Below are positions 46,402 to 56,440 of a stretch of 64,000 nt of DNA, in pieces. The notes below the pieces were generated by a model, which saw only the letters and a list, made by a program, of their open reading frames with translations, did no database searches and was not told where the DNA came from. This stretch comes from Diorhabda sublineata (lineage: Eukaryota; Arthropoda; Insecta; Coleoptera; Chrysomelidae). The translations under genes were made by a program, and so were the position numbers. Where the stretch lies: contig NC_079478.1 in assembly GCF_026230105.1 (NCBI RefSeq), positions 18,925,653-18,989,652 of the forward strand, in the 5' to 3' direction. Each line of letters starts with the position of its first letter. Within the stretch, counting starts at the first letter, position 1.

Positions 46402-46824
46402 AAGGTCTGGTACTTCATCAACAGCTTGAAAGGTTGAGGGTGAAGACACAAGTGCAGTTCCTGTAACAGAAAAAAAGAAAAATGTAGTATGTTTCTTACA
46501 CAGCACTTACATTAAAGTTACCTGAATCTTTAAAGAGCTATTTTGCTCTTCTATTCACTGTAAAAGGGCCTAATGGAGTACTTGCAAGTATGTTTACAAA
46601 TATTTCGTTCGTAATAAGACAGTACGAACATGTTGTAGCTACACCTATTGTATGCTTAATGCTTAATTGTCAAAAAATTGTTACAATTTGTTGACAAAGC
46701 TTGTAAAAACTAAAAAACAAACATGAAAATAAATAAATAAAGATAAAACAAATGAAATAAAATGTCAATATTCAGAAGAAAACAACGAATAACAAACTTA
46801 TAGCTAATAGTAATAATTATTATA

Positions 46825-48806
46825 CAGTGCTTTTCAGATAAAAGTATCCACCTTTAATAACTTTTGTAATACTGGTATTTAGAAAAAATCCAAAAACACG
46901 TCAATTTATGTTTGAAGGGGCAAGCATTATGGCTTATTTAAACTTACTGGAAAAGCCAACCCCTCACCCCTAGCAGCATCCCCTTTATTTTTTTAAATTA
47001 CTTTTCATATTTTTTATGTAAAATTTGGATACTCCTCTTTGAGCTGATTTGTATAATGTATAATACTTGTAGGTTAAAGTGGTTAGTTTATGAGATAAAC
47101 AATTTTTCTTTTAAGAGCACAAATTTTACTTATTATTTACTTTCACCTTATTTGCCTGTACTAAAATGGGTTGTACAACAGTTCAAACTCTTTAATCTTT
47201 TTAACTGTGCTATTTATTCTACTTAAAAAATCCAAACAACAAAAAACTCTACTTTTTATTAAATTTTGACATTGTCAACTAGAATTGATAGTGTAATTTG
47301 ATACATTATTTATTTTGTTTCTCTGAAATGGTTTACTCATTGCAAGAAAGAATTGAAATTGTAGGTTTATACTACCAAAATAATAAATGTGCAAGAGCTG
47401 CTACTAGAATATTTAACGAATTACATGACGGAAGACATGCAACTCATAAGTATGTAATTCAACTGATGGAGAAATTTACCACAACAGGGTCTGTTTGCAA
47501 TAAAGTGCATAAGCGAGAGGGACTCGTAAATAACGAAGCAATCCAAGTGGCAATTTTAGGGCAAGTCAGCTTAGAGGCTCAACAACCCCAATCGTTGTCA
47601 ACAATAAGTAGAGCGATCGGTGTTTCATCTTCTATAGTTTTCCGAGTTCTACATAAATTCAAGTACCACCCATACAAAGTTAAGTTGGTGCACGAGTTGA
47701 ATGAAGATGATTTTGATCGTCGTCTAGAGTTTTGCGAATCAATGACGCAAATTATCAATAACAATCCACAATTGTTAAACAATATTTGCTTTTCTGATGA
47801 ATGCTCATGGTCATTAAATGGCTTAGTAAGTAGGCATAATTGTAGATATTGGGCTGAAAGTGATCCACATATTATACGTGAATTCCATACACAACATCCC
47901 CAAAAGTTAAACGTTTGGTGTGGTATTCTAGGTGACCACATTGTCGGACCTTTCTTCATCAACGGAAATTTAAATGGTGAATCATATCTTGAGTTACTCA
48001 GGGAAGGGGTTGACCCACGTATTACAATAATAATAGAAAATGATGATAACCTTTCCGAAGATTTACTGGTATCTCAACAAGACGGAGCTCCCCATACTAT
48101 GCTATGCCTGTCCGACAATTTTTAAACGAAACATTCCCCGCTCGTTGGATAGGTAGAAGGGGGCAGATGATGGAGTGGCCACCTAGGTCACCGGATTTAA
48201 CACCCCTAGACTTCTTTTTATGGGGGTATTTAAAAACAAAAGTTTATGCTACCCAACCAGAATCTCTGGATGATTTACGAGAGAGGATAGAAAATGGATA
48301 TCGACAATTAAATCCAGCCGTATTAAGCAATGTCAGAGAGGCATTTCAAAATAGATTATACCATTGTATGGAAGTGAATGGTACTCATTTTGAACACTTA
48401 TTGTAACTTCATAATAAATAGCACAGTTAAAAAGATTAAAGAGTTTGAACTGTTGTACAACCCATTTTAGTACAGGCAAATAAGGTGAAAGTAAATAATA
48501 AGTAAAATTTGTGCTCTTAAAAGAAAAATTGTTTATCTCATAAACTAACCACTTTAACCTACAAGTATTATACATTATACAAATCAGCTCAAAGAGGAGT
48601 ATCCAAATTTTACATAAGAAATATGAAAAGTAATTTAAAAAAATAAAGGGGATGCTGCTAGCGGTGAGGGGGTGGCTTTTCCAGTAAGTTTAAATAAGCC
48701 ATAATGCTTGCCCCTTCAAACATAAATTGACGTGTTTTTGGATTTTTTCTAAATACCAGTATTACAAAAGTTATTAAAGGTGGATACTTTTATCTGAAAA
48801 GCACTG
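46825..48806 (+). mobile_element. 1,982-bp Tc1-mariner-superfamily transposon with 394-bp TIRs
   Basis: Both ends read CAGTGCTTTTCAGATAAAAG inward and are flanked by TA (46823-46824, 48807-48808). The terminal repeats are 394 bp each and almost identical, much longer than in classical mariners. A single transposase gene lies between them on the plus strand. It belongs to the same family as the relics at 11492-13062 and 26330-27065, and is by far the youngest copy in the window. Catalytic spacing between second and third acidic residues is about 42 by my count, near the DD41D-type groups rather than DD34D mariners; this needs an alignment. Confidence 0.9.
47328..48406 (+). pseudogene. DDE transposase with a single frameshift
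   Basis: The likely start is the ATG at 47328 (MVYSLQERIEIVGLYYQNNK); an in-frame TTG start at 47298 is less plausible. Residues 1-60: DUF4817-like helix-turn-helix (ARAATRIFNE, HKYVIQLMEKFTTTGSV). Residues 75-125: second helix-turn-helix (QSLSTISRAIGVSSSIVFRV). CFSDECSWSLNG (about residue 158) carries the first Asp, HPQKLNVWCGILGDH follows, QQDGAP (about 250) carries the second Asp, and PPRSPDLTPLDFFLWGYLKT the third. FEHLL ends the protein at 48406. The frame breaks once, near 48090-48100 right after QQDGAP (loss of one base in a C-run). The continuation is in the +1 frame from 48104. All catalytic residues are present. About 360 codons, normal for the family. The single lesion and near-identical TIRs indicate recent activity. 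Confidence 0.85.
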
Positions 48807-49154
48807 TATAATAATTATTACTATTAGCTATAAGTTTGTTACTCGTTGTTTTCTTCTGAATATTGACATTTTATTTCATTTGTTTTATCTTTATTTATTT
48901 ATTTTCATGTTTGTTTTTTAGTTTTTACAAGCTTTGTCTACAAATTGTAACAATTTTTTGACAATTAAGCATTAAGCATACAATAGGTGTAGCTACAACA
49001 TGTTCGTACTGTCTTATTACGAACGAAATATTTGTAAACATACTTGCGAGTACTCCATTAGGCCCTTTTACAGTGAATAGAAGAGCAAAATAGCTCTTTA
49101 AAGATTCAGGTAACTTTAATGTAAGTGCTGTGTAAGAAACATACTACATTTTTC

Positions 49155-49170
49155 TTTTTTTCTGTTACAG
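49155..49170 (+). promoter_or_regulatory. 3' splice site (acceptor)
   Basis: Pyrimidine-rich run and CAG directly before the open segment at 49171. An inverted copy lies at 46461-46476. Confidence 0.5.
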
Positions 49171-49271
49171 GAACTGCACTTGTGTCTTCACCCTCAACCT
49201 TTCAAGCTGTTGATGAAGTACCAGACATTCCAATAAAACTACCAAGAAGTAAATTAAAAAAACAAATATAA
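49171..49271 (+). CDS. Short terminal exon of an unidentified gene
   Basis: A long pyrimidine tract ending TTTTTTTCTGTTACAG (to 49170) is followed by an open segment TALVSSPSTFQAVDEVPDIP then IKLPRSKLKKQI and TAA at 49269-49271. AATAAA lies at 49332-49337, 60 bases after the stop. Acceptor, short coding tail and poly(A) signal in correct order and spacing make a last exon likely. The protein is not recognised; the Ser/Pro-rich tail with a basic end gives no function. Earlier exons would lie to the left of 46371 or outside the window; none was found. The first 56 bases of this exon are duplicated in antisense at 46405-46460. Confidence 0.5.
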
Positions 49272-49331
49272 ATGTCTTTTCTGTAATAACTATAATACGC
49301 TTGAAAAACAATCTGACTTGTTGAGTATTAT

Positions 49332-49337
49332 AATAAA
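49332..49337 (+). terminator. Poly(A) signal AATAAA
   Basis: 60 bases downstream of the TAA at 49269-49271. Confidence 0.5.
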
Positions 49338-49339
49338 TA

Positions 49340-49765
49340 TATTTTTAATTTGTTTTGAAAGGTTTAAATGAGAGATTAAAAGATGTTAATCTCTCATTTA
49401 AAATGGCATACAAGTGTATACAAACACAAGAAAATACAAAAAACCGGTATAGTGGTAGTTTTATAATAATTGTCGTGTCAATGGACATCTGAAGACAATA
49501 GACTTAGCAAATAATACTGCGTGCAGATTGTATGCGCAGAGAACGAACCCTCTATCCACATTCTCCGAAATGTGAAGCAATACGTAACATATCTGGATGC
49601 TATAGCCATCCCATATTCTAACTTGACCAGAAAGGGAAAATTAATAGATTAGCTGTAAGTACTGAGGATCCCCAGCATCACAGCAATAAAGGAGGACACA
49701 ATAGATCCTCGGAGTCGCGTTGTATATGATACTCTAATATATGCATACATATATATATTTATCCA

Positions 49766-49803
<38 letters not shown>

Positions 49804-50785
49804 TATTACTAATGAACCAAGAGATGGCGCTGAAGCAGGAACTCGAGTTAGCTATCTATAGGATGTGGTTCATCTATCGTGTAAACACTGTTTTTTGTAC
49901 GTATTGTAGCATCTTTGTGATTCAACGACGCCATATCAATCAAAATTTCCTGGATTTTGTTTTAGGGAATATTACGTTGTTGTCATTTGGATATTTCTTC
50001 GTGATATTTAGTAAGATTTGAGAATTTACGTTTATGTGATGAGAAAAAAATTTGATCTAATTGAATCTGCTTTTCTCCTTCAATCTCAAAAACTTAAAAT
50101 TCCAAACCAAATTAAAATTAAGTTGTAATATTAAAAACACAAGAAAAAAACTTTTCTTTTTCACTTTTATGAATGTTTCCACACGTATAAATAAGCATAG
50201 AAAGGAGACATTATTATGTGTTTTTTTTGTAGTTATTTCAAATTCATCAAATCAATATAAGCTATACGTTTTTATATCGCGTGTATCACCAATGATTAAA
50301 GTATGGGCAAATTTAGACAAATAATAACAAAAGTATAACGATAACCATAATAGCTTAACCCTAGCTATGAGAATTATCTGATGGGAGTAAATTTGTAAGA
50401 ATAACCATTTGGTCGCTATATCAACTGAACAACTTATGAAATTCTTAATTATACATTAATTGACTGTTTTTTAATTATAAATAACATGAACAGAATTTTC
50501 AGAATCACAGTATGACTGTGTCTCCATCGACATCGAGAACTATTAAGATCGTAAAAATTTCAGAGCTATGATAATTCTTTAATTATTATCAGTTTTGTAT
50601 TGATGTAATCGCACTTTAAAGTGCAAAACTCATAATAAATTTGGCCAAAACTGTGAGATAGGCAATCATTTGATAACATTTATTGAGGAAGAAGTAGCAT
50701 GAATGCAATCAATCATACTTTTTAACATAATCCTATAGGAAAATTAAAACAACGACTGAACATGAATATTGATTTGTTTGTGTTT
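49340..50785. other. No gene seen; includes (TA)n at 49768-49802
   Basis: AT-rich, with a (TA)n microsatellite at 49768-49802. Plus-strand frames 49812-50021 and 50061-50324 are unrecognised and low complexity. Confidence 0.5.
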
Positions 50786-50975
50786 AGATTAATGAGGTGC
50801 AGGGAGGAACCTTCAAAAGGTACTCGTTTGGATGAACCTTCTACCTGTCAGGCGAGTTATGTGGGATTCTTACCGCACTAAACACCTCTGACTATGCTCC
50901 TGGAAGGGTGGTTCCCCGGCGGCACTCTTTGTAAATACTACTTCGCCGGGGCGTTCTTATATGATGTTACTGTTA

Positions 50976-51359
50976 CTATTCGAACGGGGTGCGGAGGTCC
51001 TTGATGATGGTCTCCGCGTACTCCGCTACCTTGTTCCATGCTGCTTGGCTCTTCAGCATGTGCTCCACTATATTTTCTGGACTGATGATGTGGTCCAGGT
51101 TCCTCTCTAGTTCCTTCTGTGTCTCTTCATAAGAGGGGCACTGGAAGAACACGTGCTCCGCATCCTCGGTCGCATCGCCGCAATGGTAACAGTTTGGGGA
51201 GTTACTTCTCTTGAATCTGTGTAGATATGCCCGGAAGCACCCATGTCCAGTCAAGAGCTGGGTGATGTAGTACCCGACTTCCCCGTGCTGGCGATTGACC
51301 CATTTGATAATATCTGGGATAAGTGGATGTGTCCACCGACATTTCGTTGAGCAGTCCAT
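50976..51359 (-). pseudogene. R1-like LINE C-terminal zinc domain
   Basis: WTHPLIPDIIKWVNRQHGEV, GYYITQLLTGHGCFRAYLHR and CYHCGDATEDAEHVFFQC (CX2CX8HX4C), followed by a helical tail and stop at 50976. The TGHG(C/x)FxxYL and CxxC..H...C layout is diagnostic of R1-clade ORF2 C-termini, thought to bind element RNA or target DNA. This part is intact within itself. Confidence 0.85.
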
Positions 51360-51369
51360 CTCTCTTGCC

Positions 51370-53050
51370 AGAGACGAAGACTCTCAGGCCTCTCCTCGTC
51401 GCAGAGGACCTTCCGCTCCTCTTCCTTCTTCCTCCTATGTTGCAGTTGTCGTTCTCCTGCCAAGATGTCAATTTTGCGATTTTGCCCACACTGATGCTCC
51501 ATACAGCAGGACGGAGCTGACTACAGTTGCCAGTAGTCATCTCCGGGTTTGCCTGGGGCCTCCGATGTTGGGCATCCAAGACTACTCCAAGGTACCTAAT
51601 ATTGGGTACCGACTGGATGTCGTGGTCGCCTACTCTAATGGTGATGGTCTCCATTTTCTTCTGGCTGCTCACGAGAAGTGCATCCGTCTTCTATTCCGCC
51701 AAAGACAGGTCAGCTGAACGCATCCACTGTCTTATCCTTTTGATGGTTGTGGATAATGCTGCTTGTAGCTCCTCCAGATGTTTCGCCACGATTATGACCG
51801 CCACGTCGTGGGCGAATGCAACGTGTGTTGTGTTCTCTGGTAATTCTAGGTGGAGAAGACCGTCGTACATCACGTTCCACAAGAGTGGCCCCAGGACAGA
51901 ACCCTGAGGCACCCCTCCCGTGACCCGATGCACCGCTGGTCCCTGTTTCGTCTCGTGGTGTAGTAGTCGATCGCTGAAGTACGATCTGACCATCCTTTGT
52001 AGATAGTCTGGTACGCCCATTTTATCAAGAGACTCGATCCCAGCGGGCCGAGTTGAACGCGTTCTTGATGTCGAGGGTGACGATGAGACAATACTTTTTG
52101 GAACCGCCTTCCCATCTCTTTCCTGAGATGGCTTCCTTCGCGATGTTCGTGACGAGTTCCAGTGCGTCGATGGTAGATTTGCCCTTCCTAAATTCGAATT
52201 GGAATTCGGAGAGTTGAGAGTCGATGTACTGCTCCAATCTGTCAGCCACCATTCGCTCCATGTTCTTTCCTTCTGAGTCCTGCATGCAGAGTGGACGAAA
52301 GGATGAAGGGTCGTCCGGTGGTTCCTTCCCTTTTGGGAGAAGAACCAACCTTTGCTGCTTCCATCGAGATGGGAATACACCTTGTCGGAGGCAGACGTTG
52401 TACATGTCCGGTCTCGCGGCAATTGCACTCTTGAGTGCGATGTTGGGCGTGTCGTTTGGACTAGGTGCCTTGCCGTTCTACAATCTACTGCAGGCATTCA
52501 TGAGTTCTTCCATGGTCACTCCTGGGATATCCATTTCTCCATCCTCTGGGTGGTCGGGGAGTTCTGGTTTCTCTGGGAATAAGTGTACGATTATTCTGAG
52601 CAGCATGTCGGGACATGTTGGTGTTGATGTGGGTAGGCTTTTGATCCTATGCATGACCGTTTTGTACGGTCTGCCTCATGGGTCCCGATCAACATCCGCG
52701 CAGAATTCCTTCCAACAATCTCGTTTACTCGAGTTGATGGCGTTTCTAAGGAGACGCCTCTTCCCTTCATAGTTTCGTCTCAGTTCCTCGGTCGTTTCCC
52801 TGTCTCTCTTACGGGCCCTCTGGTGTTGCCTTCTTGCCTTGAGGCATTCTCGCCGATGTTGTGCGATGGTCGAGTTTCACCAGTGGACTGGTGTTCGGCC
52901 GTTACTTGGGCGACAACTTGGCATTGACGCGTCGCTAACGGCCTCAATGGCCGCTGCTACCTCCTCTGTGATGCCTTCAGCAGTTGTTGATTGAGGCGCT
53001 GCAGATCCTCTCATCACGAGGTTGAAGGTCTCTACGTCCAAGTGTTTGCT
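51370..53050 (-). pseudogene. R1-like LINE reverse transcriptase domain
   Basis: In two main frames. PSRWKQQRLVLLPKGKEPPD, SSFRPLCMQDSEGKNMERMV and FEFRKGKSTIDALELV (fingers), LIVTLDIKNAFNSARW (motif A with its Asp), all at 52025-52405. Then, in the neighbouring frame, TGGVPQGSVLGPLLWN (motif B), VAFAHDVAVIIVAKHLEEL (motif C) and IRQWMRSADLSLAE (thumb), down to 51691, continuing to SSQKKMETITIRVGDHDIQS and IRYLGVVLDAQ near 51600. Motif C reads FAHD; the normal box is FADD, so the first catalytic Asp is His (codon at 51808-51810). The linker between endonuclease and RT (52500-53050) is open only in pieces. Confidence 0.85.
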
Positions 53051-53053
53051 ATT

Positions 53054-53704
53054 TCAGCCCACTGTCTGCCTCCTTATACCTCTTTGGCGCTGCCTGTTTC
53101 TGGAGTTGATGTTGATTTCCCAGATTATAGCCTGATAGTCGCTATTTGTGAACTCCTCATCCACCTTCCATTCACAGCCCCCTCTCGTAAGGGCGCTGCT
53201 AATGAACGTCAGGTCGATGATGCAGCTCGCGGCGCCCTTACGAAAGGTACTCGTAGTCCCCTCATTCATCAAAATGAGGTTCAGTGTCGAGAAAACTTCT
53301 TGTAGGGCTTCATCTCTCCTGTCCGTCTCGTGGCTGCCCCATTCGATGGACCAGGCATTGAAATCTCCGGAGATGGCGGCTGGCTCGTGTCTTCTCACGT
53401 CCTCTGCTAAGATGCCGAGGAAGTTCTCGAACTCTTCGAATGATGCACTCGGTGGTGCATAGCAGGTGAACCCCCCTATCTTGGCCCTGACGAACCATCG
53501 GGTGGGGTTAGTAGGTAGCTGTTCGAACGGCAGTCCACCACATGCCCATATTGCTGCCTTTTTGGTGGTGTCTGAGACCCAAGGTTGAGTTTCAAGGTCA
53601 GTGTGTTGTTCACACAGCATTGCTACATTAACGCCCAGTTCTCTAACTCGCTGTGTGAGTAAGTCCTGGGCTGCCCTGCAGTGGTTGAGGTTAAGTTGGA
53701 GCAC
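53054..53704 (-). pseudogene. R1-like LINE endonuclease domain
   Basis: Start of ORF2: MLQLNLNHCRAAQDLLTQRV (the usual QxNLxHxxxAxxxL), MLCEQHTD (catalytic Glu strand), KIGGFTCYAPPSASFEEFE, ISGDFNAWSIEWGS (GDFNA active-site motif), LNLILMNEGTTSTFRKGAAS and CIIDLTFIS (IDLTF strand), then SDYQAIIWEI, where the final motif SDHxxI has Tyr in place of the catalytic His. The domain is a single open frame of 216 codons followed by a stop. It nicks target DNA in active relatives; with the final His replaced it is probably inactive here. Confidence 0.85.
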
Positions 53705-54140
53705 TCTCCGTACTCAACACAGCTCTTCTGGGGTTTTGGAAGATAGGACATCTCCATCCCCCGGCCGTATGCCAACAGTCACTCTGAGAATCCTTCTCCC
53801 TGTAGAGAATGCAGCTAGGAGGATTTTTGCACACTGTTGCGTTATGCCCGTCTTGCCCGCACTTAAAGCAGGTCTTACTGCGGTCCACTTTCTTTCTGCA
53901 GTGAAGGGCTTTATGGCCGAAATGCCAGCACTTGAAGCATCTGCTCGGTGACACTTTCTCCCGGATGCGGACTGTACCCCAACCTACTCTGATCTTACCA
54001 AGCATCGCCGCTTTCCTCGCGTGGACGGCCGGCAGGCAGACCACCGCAATTTGCGACGAGGACCAGCTTGTTCTCTGGGATTTCACTGCGTCGTTGGTGA
54101 GATTCTTCAGGTCTGGGATGTCGATAATGGGTAACTATTT
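53705..54140 (-). pseudogene. R1-like LINE Gag (ORF1) C-terminal part
   Basis: The open frame continues from the truncation point to about 53700: IIDIPDLKNLTNDAVKSQ, QIAVVCLPAVHARKAAMLGK, IRVGWGTVRIREKVSPSR, then two CCHC zinc knuckles, CFKCWHFGHKALHC and CFKCGQDGHNATVC (CX2CX4HX4C). A third knuckle follows as CILYREKDSQSDCWHTAGG; its second Cys is Tyr. Three knuckles at the C-terminus are typical of R1/I-type ORF1 proteins, which bind element RNA. The N-terminal half is lost. Confidence 0.85.
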
Positions 54141-54143
54141 GTA

Positions 54144-54179
<36 letters not shown>
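54141..54179. repeat. (GT)n microsatellite
   Basis: Uninterrupted GT units with a short (GTAT) end, between the truncated 5' end of the R1-like element and the recombinase fragment. Confidence 0.95.
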
Positions 54180-54362
54180 AGCGGTGGTGGGGACATCACA
54201 GCTGTAAAAAAACTGGGAGGGTGGAAATCAACAGCAGTTACTGAAGGTTACATGGACGATAACATAAATAACAAACAAGAAAGATACAGAATAATTGTGG
54301 AAATAATTAACAAGAATGATTGTACTGTACAAAGTGTGCAACTACCACAGTACATAATATGA
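54180..54362 (+). pseudogene. Tyrosine recombinase C-terminal fragment (Crypton-like)
   Basis: SGGGDITAVKKLGGWKST followed by AVTEGYMDDNINNKQERYRI. The LGGWKS.......GY pattern is the C-terminal active-site region of phage-integrase-type tyrosine recombinases (usual SGxxLxxLxxxxGWxSxxxxxxY), with the nucleophilic Tyr in EGY. Genomic recombinases of this kind in insects belong to Crypton-type DNA transposons or DIRS-like elements. The conserved Arg and His-x-x-Arg boxes are missing because the fragment begins at the (GT)n run. The tail INKNDCTVQSVQLPQ has a partial match at 36150-36260. Confidence 0.55.
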
Positions 54363-54364
54363 CG

Positions 54365-54950
54365 GGTAAAGAAAGTCTAACTGTAACTTCTAATAACTAC
54401 AATAATATTACTATTGATTATAATTATTATCAATGATATATTGTGTAATTGTATAGTTATAGATGAAGTATAGTAGTCTGCTACTCATTTGAATGAGTAA
54501 TAAATCACTCGACTTTAAATAATATTCCATTATTCTATTTCTTCTGATAATTCTTTGTACAGAGTATCAATTTCGTAATAATAATAATAACGCCTTTATA
54601 TCTGATTACTTTAAAAAATCTCGAAAAACTGACATACCTACACGGAAGCCCAAAAAACTTGCCCTGTCATTAGACGAATGCTTGTGTGAAATATAAATAC
54701 ATCACCTCTAAAAGGTTTTTTCTTCATCGGGAGACTTCGAAGAATTGCAGAAGAACTATGTTCGAAAATTCTCCGTTCATGTTCTAATGAATATTTCAAT
54801 AAATTTCAACAATTTTAATGTAATCAGCAATCGGATACGACGATCGCAAATAATAGATTCCTATGCATGTCGAAAAATATCAAAGTGGCGCATCGAATAC
54901 ACAAAAAACAGGCCACCTACGATAAAAATTCACTACGGGAACAGATCCGG
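54365..54950. other. No gene seen
   Basis: AT-rich spacer; plus-strand frames here and through 55600 are not genes but antisense to the RTE-like relic. Confidence 0.5.
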
Positions 54951-54984
54951 CTTTAGCTGGAAAAATTCAGTCTACTGTTTTCTA

Positions 54985-56015
54985 TATATTTATCATCATC
55001 ATCAAGCCTTTCAATTTCATGTGGATTATGGCTATCGCTTTTGGCGCTTTAAATCCTTTTTTGAGATGGATTACTCCTCGTTTTCTAGTTTTTATTTTCT
55101 TCATAGTTTATCGTTTGTTTTGGCTGCTTTTGTTATTATTTTCCATTCTTTTCGGTTCCGTCATTCTGCTCTCCAGTTTTCTATATTGAGTGCTTTTATA
55201 TCTATTTCGTTTCTCCAAGTTTTTCTCGGCCTGCCCCTTCTTCTTGACCACAATGGGATCCATTGCGTTATTCTTTTGATTATTTCAATTGGTTTCCTTC
55301 TCATTATGTGCCCACCCAGTTGAGCCTTTGTGTTTTTATGTATCTCACTATATTCTTCTTCCCCAGTTCTTTCTCTATTTCTTTGCTCTTCTTTCTCTTT
55401 CTTGTGTTATGTTTGGGCCTGTTATAGTTCTTATTATCTTTCTTTCGGTTCTTTTAAGTTCATTTTCGCCTCTTTTGTTTATTTCTGTTGTTTCCATCGC
55501 ATATGTGATTACTGATCTTATTAGGGTATTGTACATTTTTATTTTGTTTTCTTTGGTTATGTTTTTGTTTTTTAGTAGGTTTTTGTTTCCTCCATAGGCT
55601 TAATAGCCCTTTTGTATCCTATCCTTTATCCTATCTCTGGTTGTTTGTCCCAACGTTATTCCTAGATAGTTAAAGGTCGATACTGTTTCAAAATTGTATC
55701 TGCTAGTTTTCAGTTGGTTTGTTCTCTGTTCTGGTTCTCCTCCTATTTTTATATATTTTGTGTTTTCTGCATTTATTTCCAGTCCGTAATTTCTTGCTTC
55801 TTCTTCTAATTTGTTGTTCGATTTTATTAATTCCCTCTGTCCATTTGCTATGATCGTTACATCATCTGCGTATGCTACTATCTGTATTGCATCTGTTATA
55901 TGTATATCTTATTTTGTAGTCCTGCGTTTCTCACAATGCCTTCCAGATTTATATTGAATAGCGTTGGTGACATTGGATCTCCTTGCTTAACGCCCTTTAT
56001 TTGTGTGCGTTTTAT
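54985..56015 (-). pseudogene. RTE-like LINE reverse transcriptase, catalytic core to 3' end
   Basis: Minus strand, downward from 56010: GVKQGDPMSPTLFNINLEG (motif B), IQIVAYADDVTIIANGQREL (motif C, YADD codons at 55861-55872, intact), NYGLEINAENTKYIKIGG, FNYLGITLGQTTRDRIKDRI, a stop after IQKGY (about 55608), NLLKNKNITKENKIKMYNTL, IRSVITYAMETTEINKR, ERKIIRTITGPN, IKTQRLNWVGHIMRR, ITQWIPLWSRRRGRPRKTWR and the end near 55130. The 3' tail contains GATGATGATGAT near 54998-55008, like the short tandem repeats that end RTE-type elements. 5'-truncated inside the RT. It has fewer lesions than most relics here, so it is relatively young. Confidence 0.85.
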
Positions 56016-56199
56016 CTGAAGTTGTACCTTGGAATCTCACTTTAATGTCACTCTTATTATAATAACATTGTTTATTGGAAGCAACGACTCCATATTTTGA
56101 ACCAGGGCCTCATGAGATTTCACATGAACAACAAACTAAATGGATGACCAAAGGATCAGGTGGAGTCTTACTGGATAAACATTCAAGGTTTAAGACTTT

Positions 56200-56440
56200 T
56201 CAAAACATTTATAACCATATCATCCAAGGAAACTGAGAAACTTCTCGATATTTCCAAAAGCGACTTTATACTGGTGGTCGATCTTCCGTCAGAATATTTC
56301 TCCGTGACAACTGCAGATTCTGTAAGCAACCCATGAAGACAGCAATGCATCTACCCTGCGAATGTCCTATACATTCCAGCATAAGCCTTAATACCTCAAA
56401 GAGGTAGTGCTATAACGTATTTGGGAGGCAGAAAAAACTA
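56200..56440 (+). pseudogene. Possible LINE C-terminal zinc motif
   Basis: TGGRSSVRIFLRDNCRFCKQ and PMKTAMHLPCECPIHSS (about 56270-56380) resemble the TGH....CRxCxxxxETxxHLLCECxxL block of RNase-H-bearing LINEs. The CxxC, His and Cys spacing is right but nothing else of the element is visible. Tentative. Confidence 0.4.

Larger units (their letters stand above)
46405..49226. repeat. Giant near-perfect hairpin: 814-bp arms around a transposase gene
   Basis: Arm 46405-47218 is the inverted copy of 48413-49226, with only about half a dozen mismatches noticed. Each arm has two parts of identical length on both sides: 394 bp of transposon terminal repeat (46825-47218; 48413-48806) and 420 bp of flanking non-transposon DNA (46405-46824; 48807-49226). 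The right flank contains a splice acceptor and the first 56 bases of an exon; the left flank holds the same in antisense. Loop: 47219-48412, the transposase gene. Confidence 0.95.
50790..54140 (-). mobile_element. R1-clade non-LTR retrotransposon, 5'-truncated
   Basis: A GC-rich 3.35-kb block on the minus strand with the order gag zinc knuckles, AP-type endonuclease, RT, C-terminal zinc motif, then a 3' non-coding region of about 180 bp ending near 50790. The abrupt composition change on both sides marks the insertion. It starts inside gag at about 54140, next to a (GT)n run. Several frameshifts disable it. R1-clade LINEs are usually target-specific; no target sequence (28S rDNA or telomere) is recognisable, although a (GT)n tract adjoins the truncated 5' side. 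Confidence 0.85.

Noticed and set aside
51295..53951. Plus-strand open frames across the GC-rich R1-like block
   Set aside because: All are shadows of gag, endonuclease and RT on the minus strand, which show the real motifs.
54745..55597. Long plus-strand open frames rich in Phe, Leu and Ser, resembling membrane proteins
   Set aside because: They are antisense to the RTE-like reverse transcriptase on the minus strand; the A-rich sense strand yields T-rich, hydrophobic open frames.
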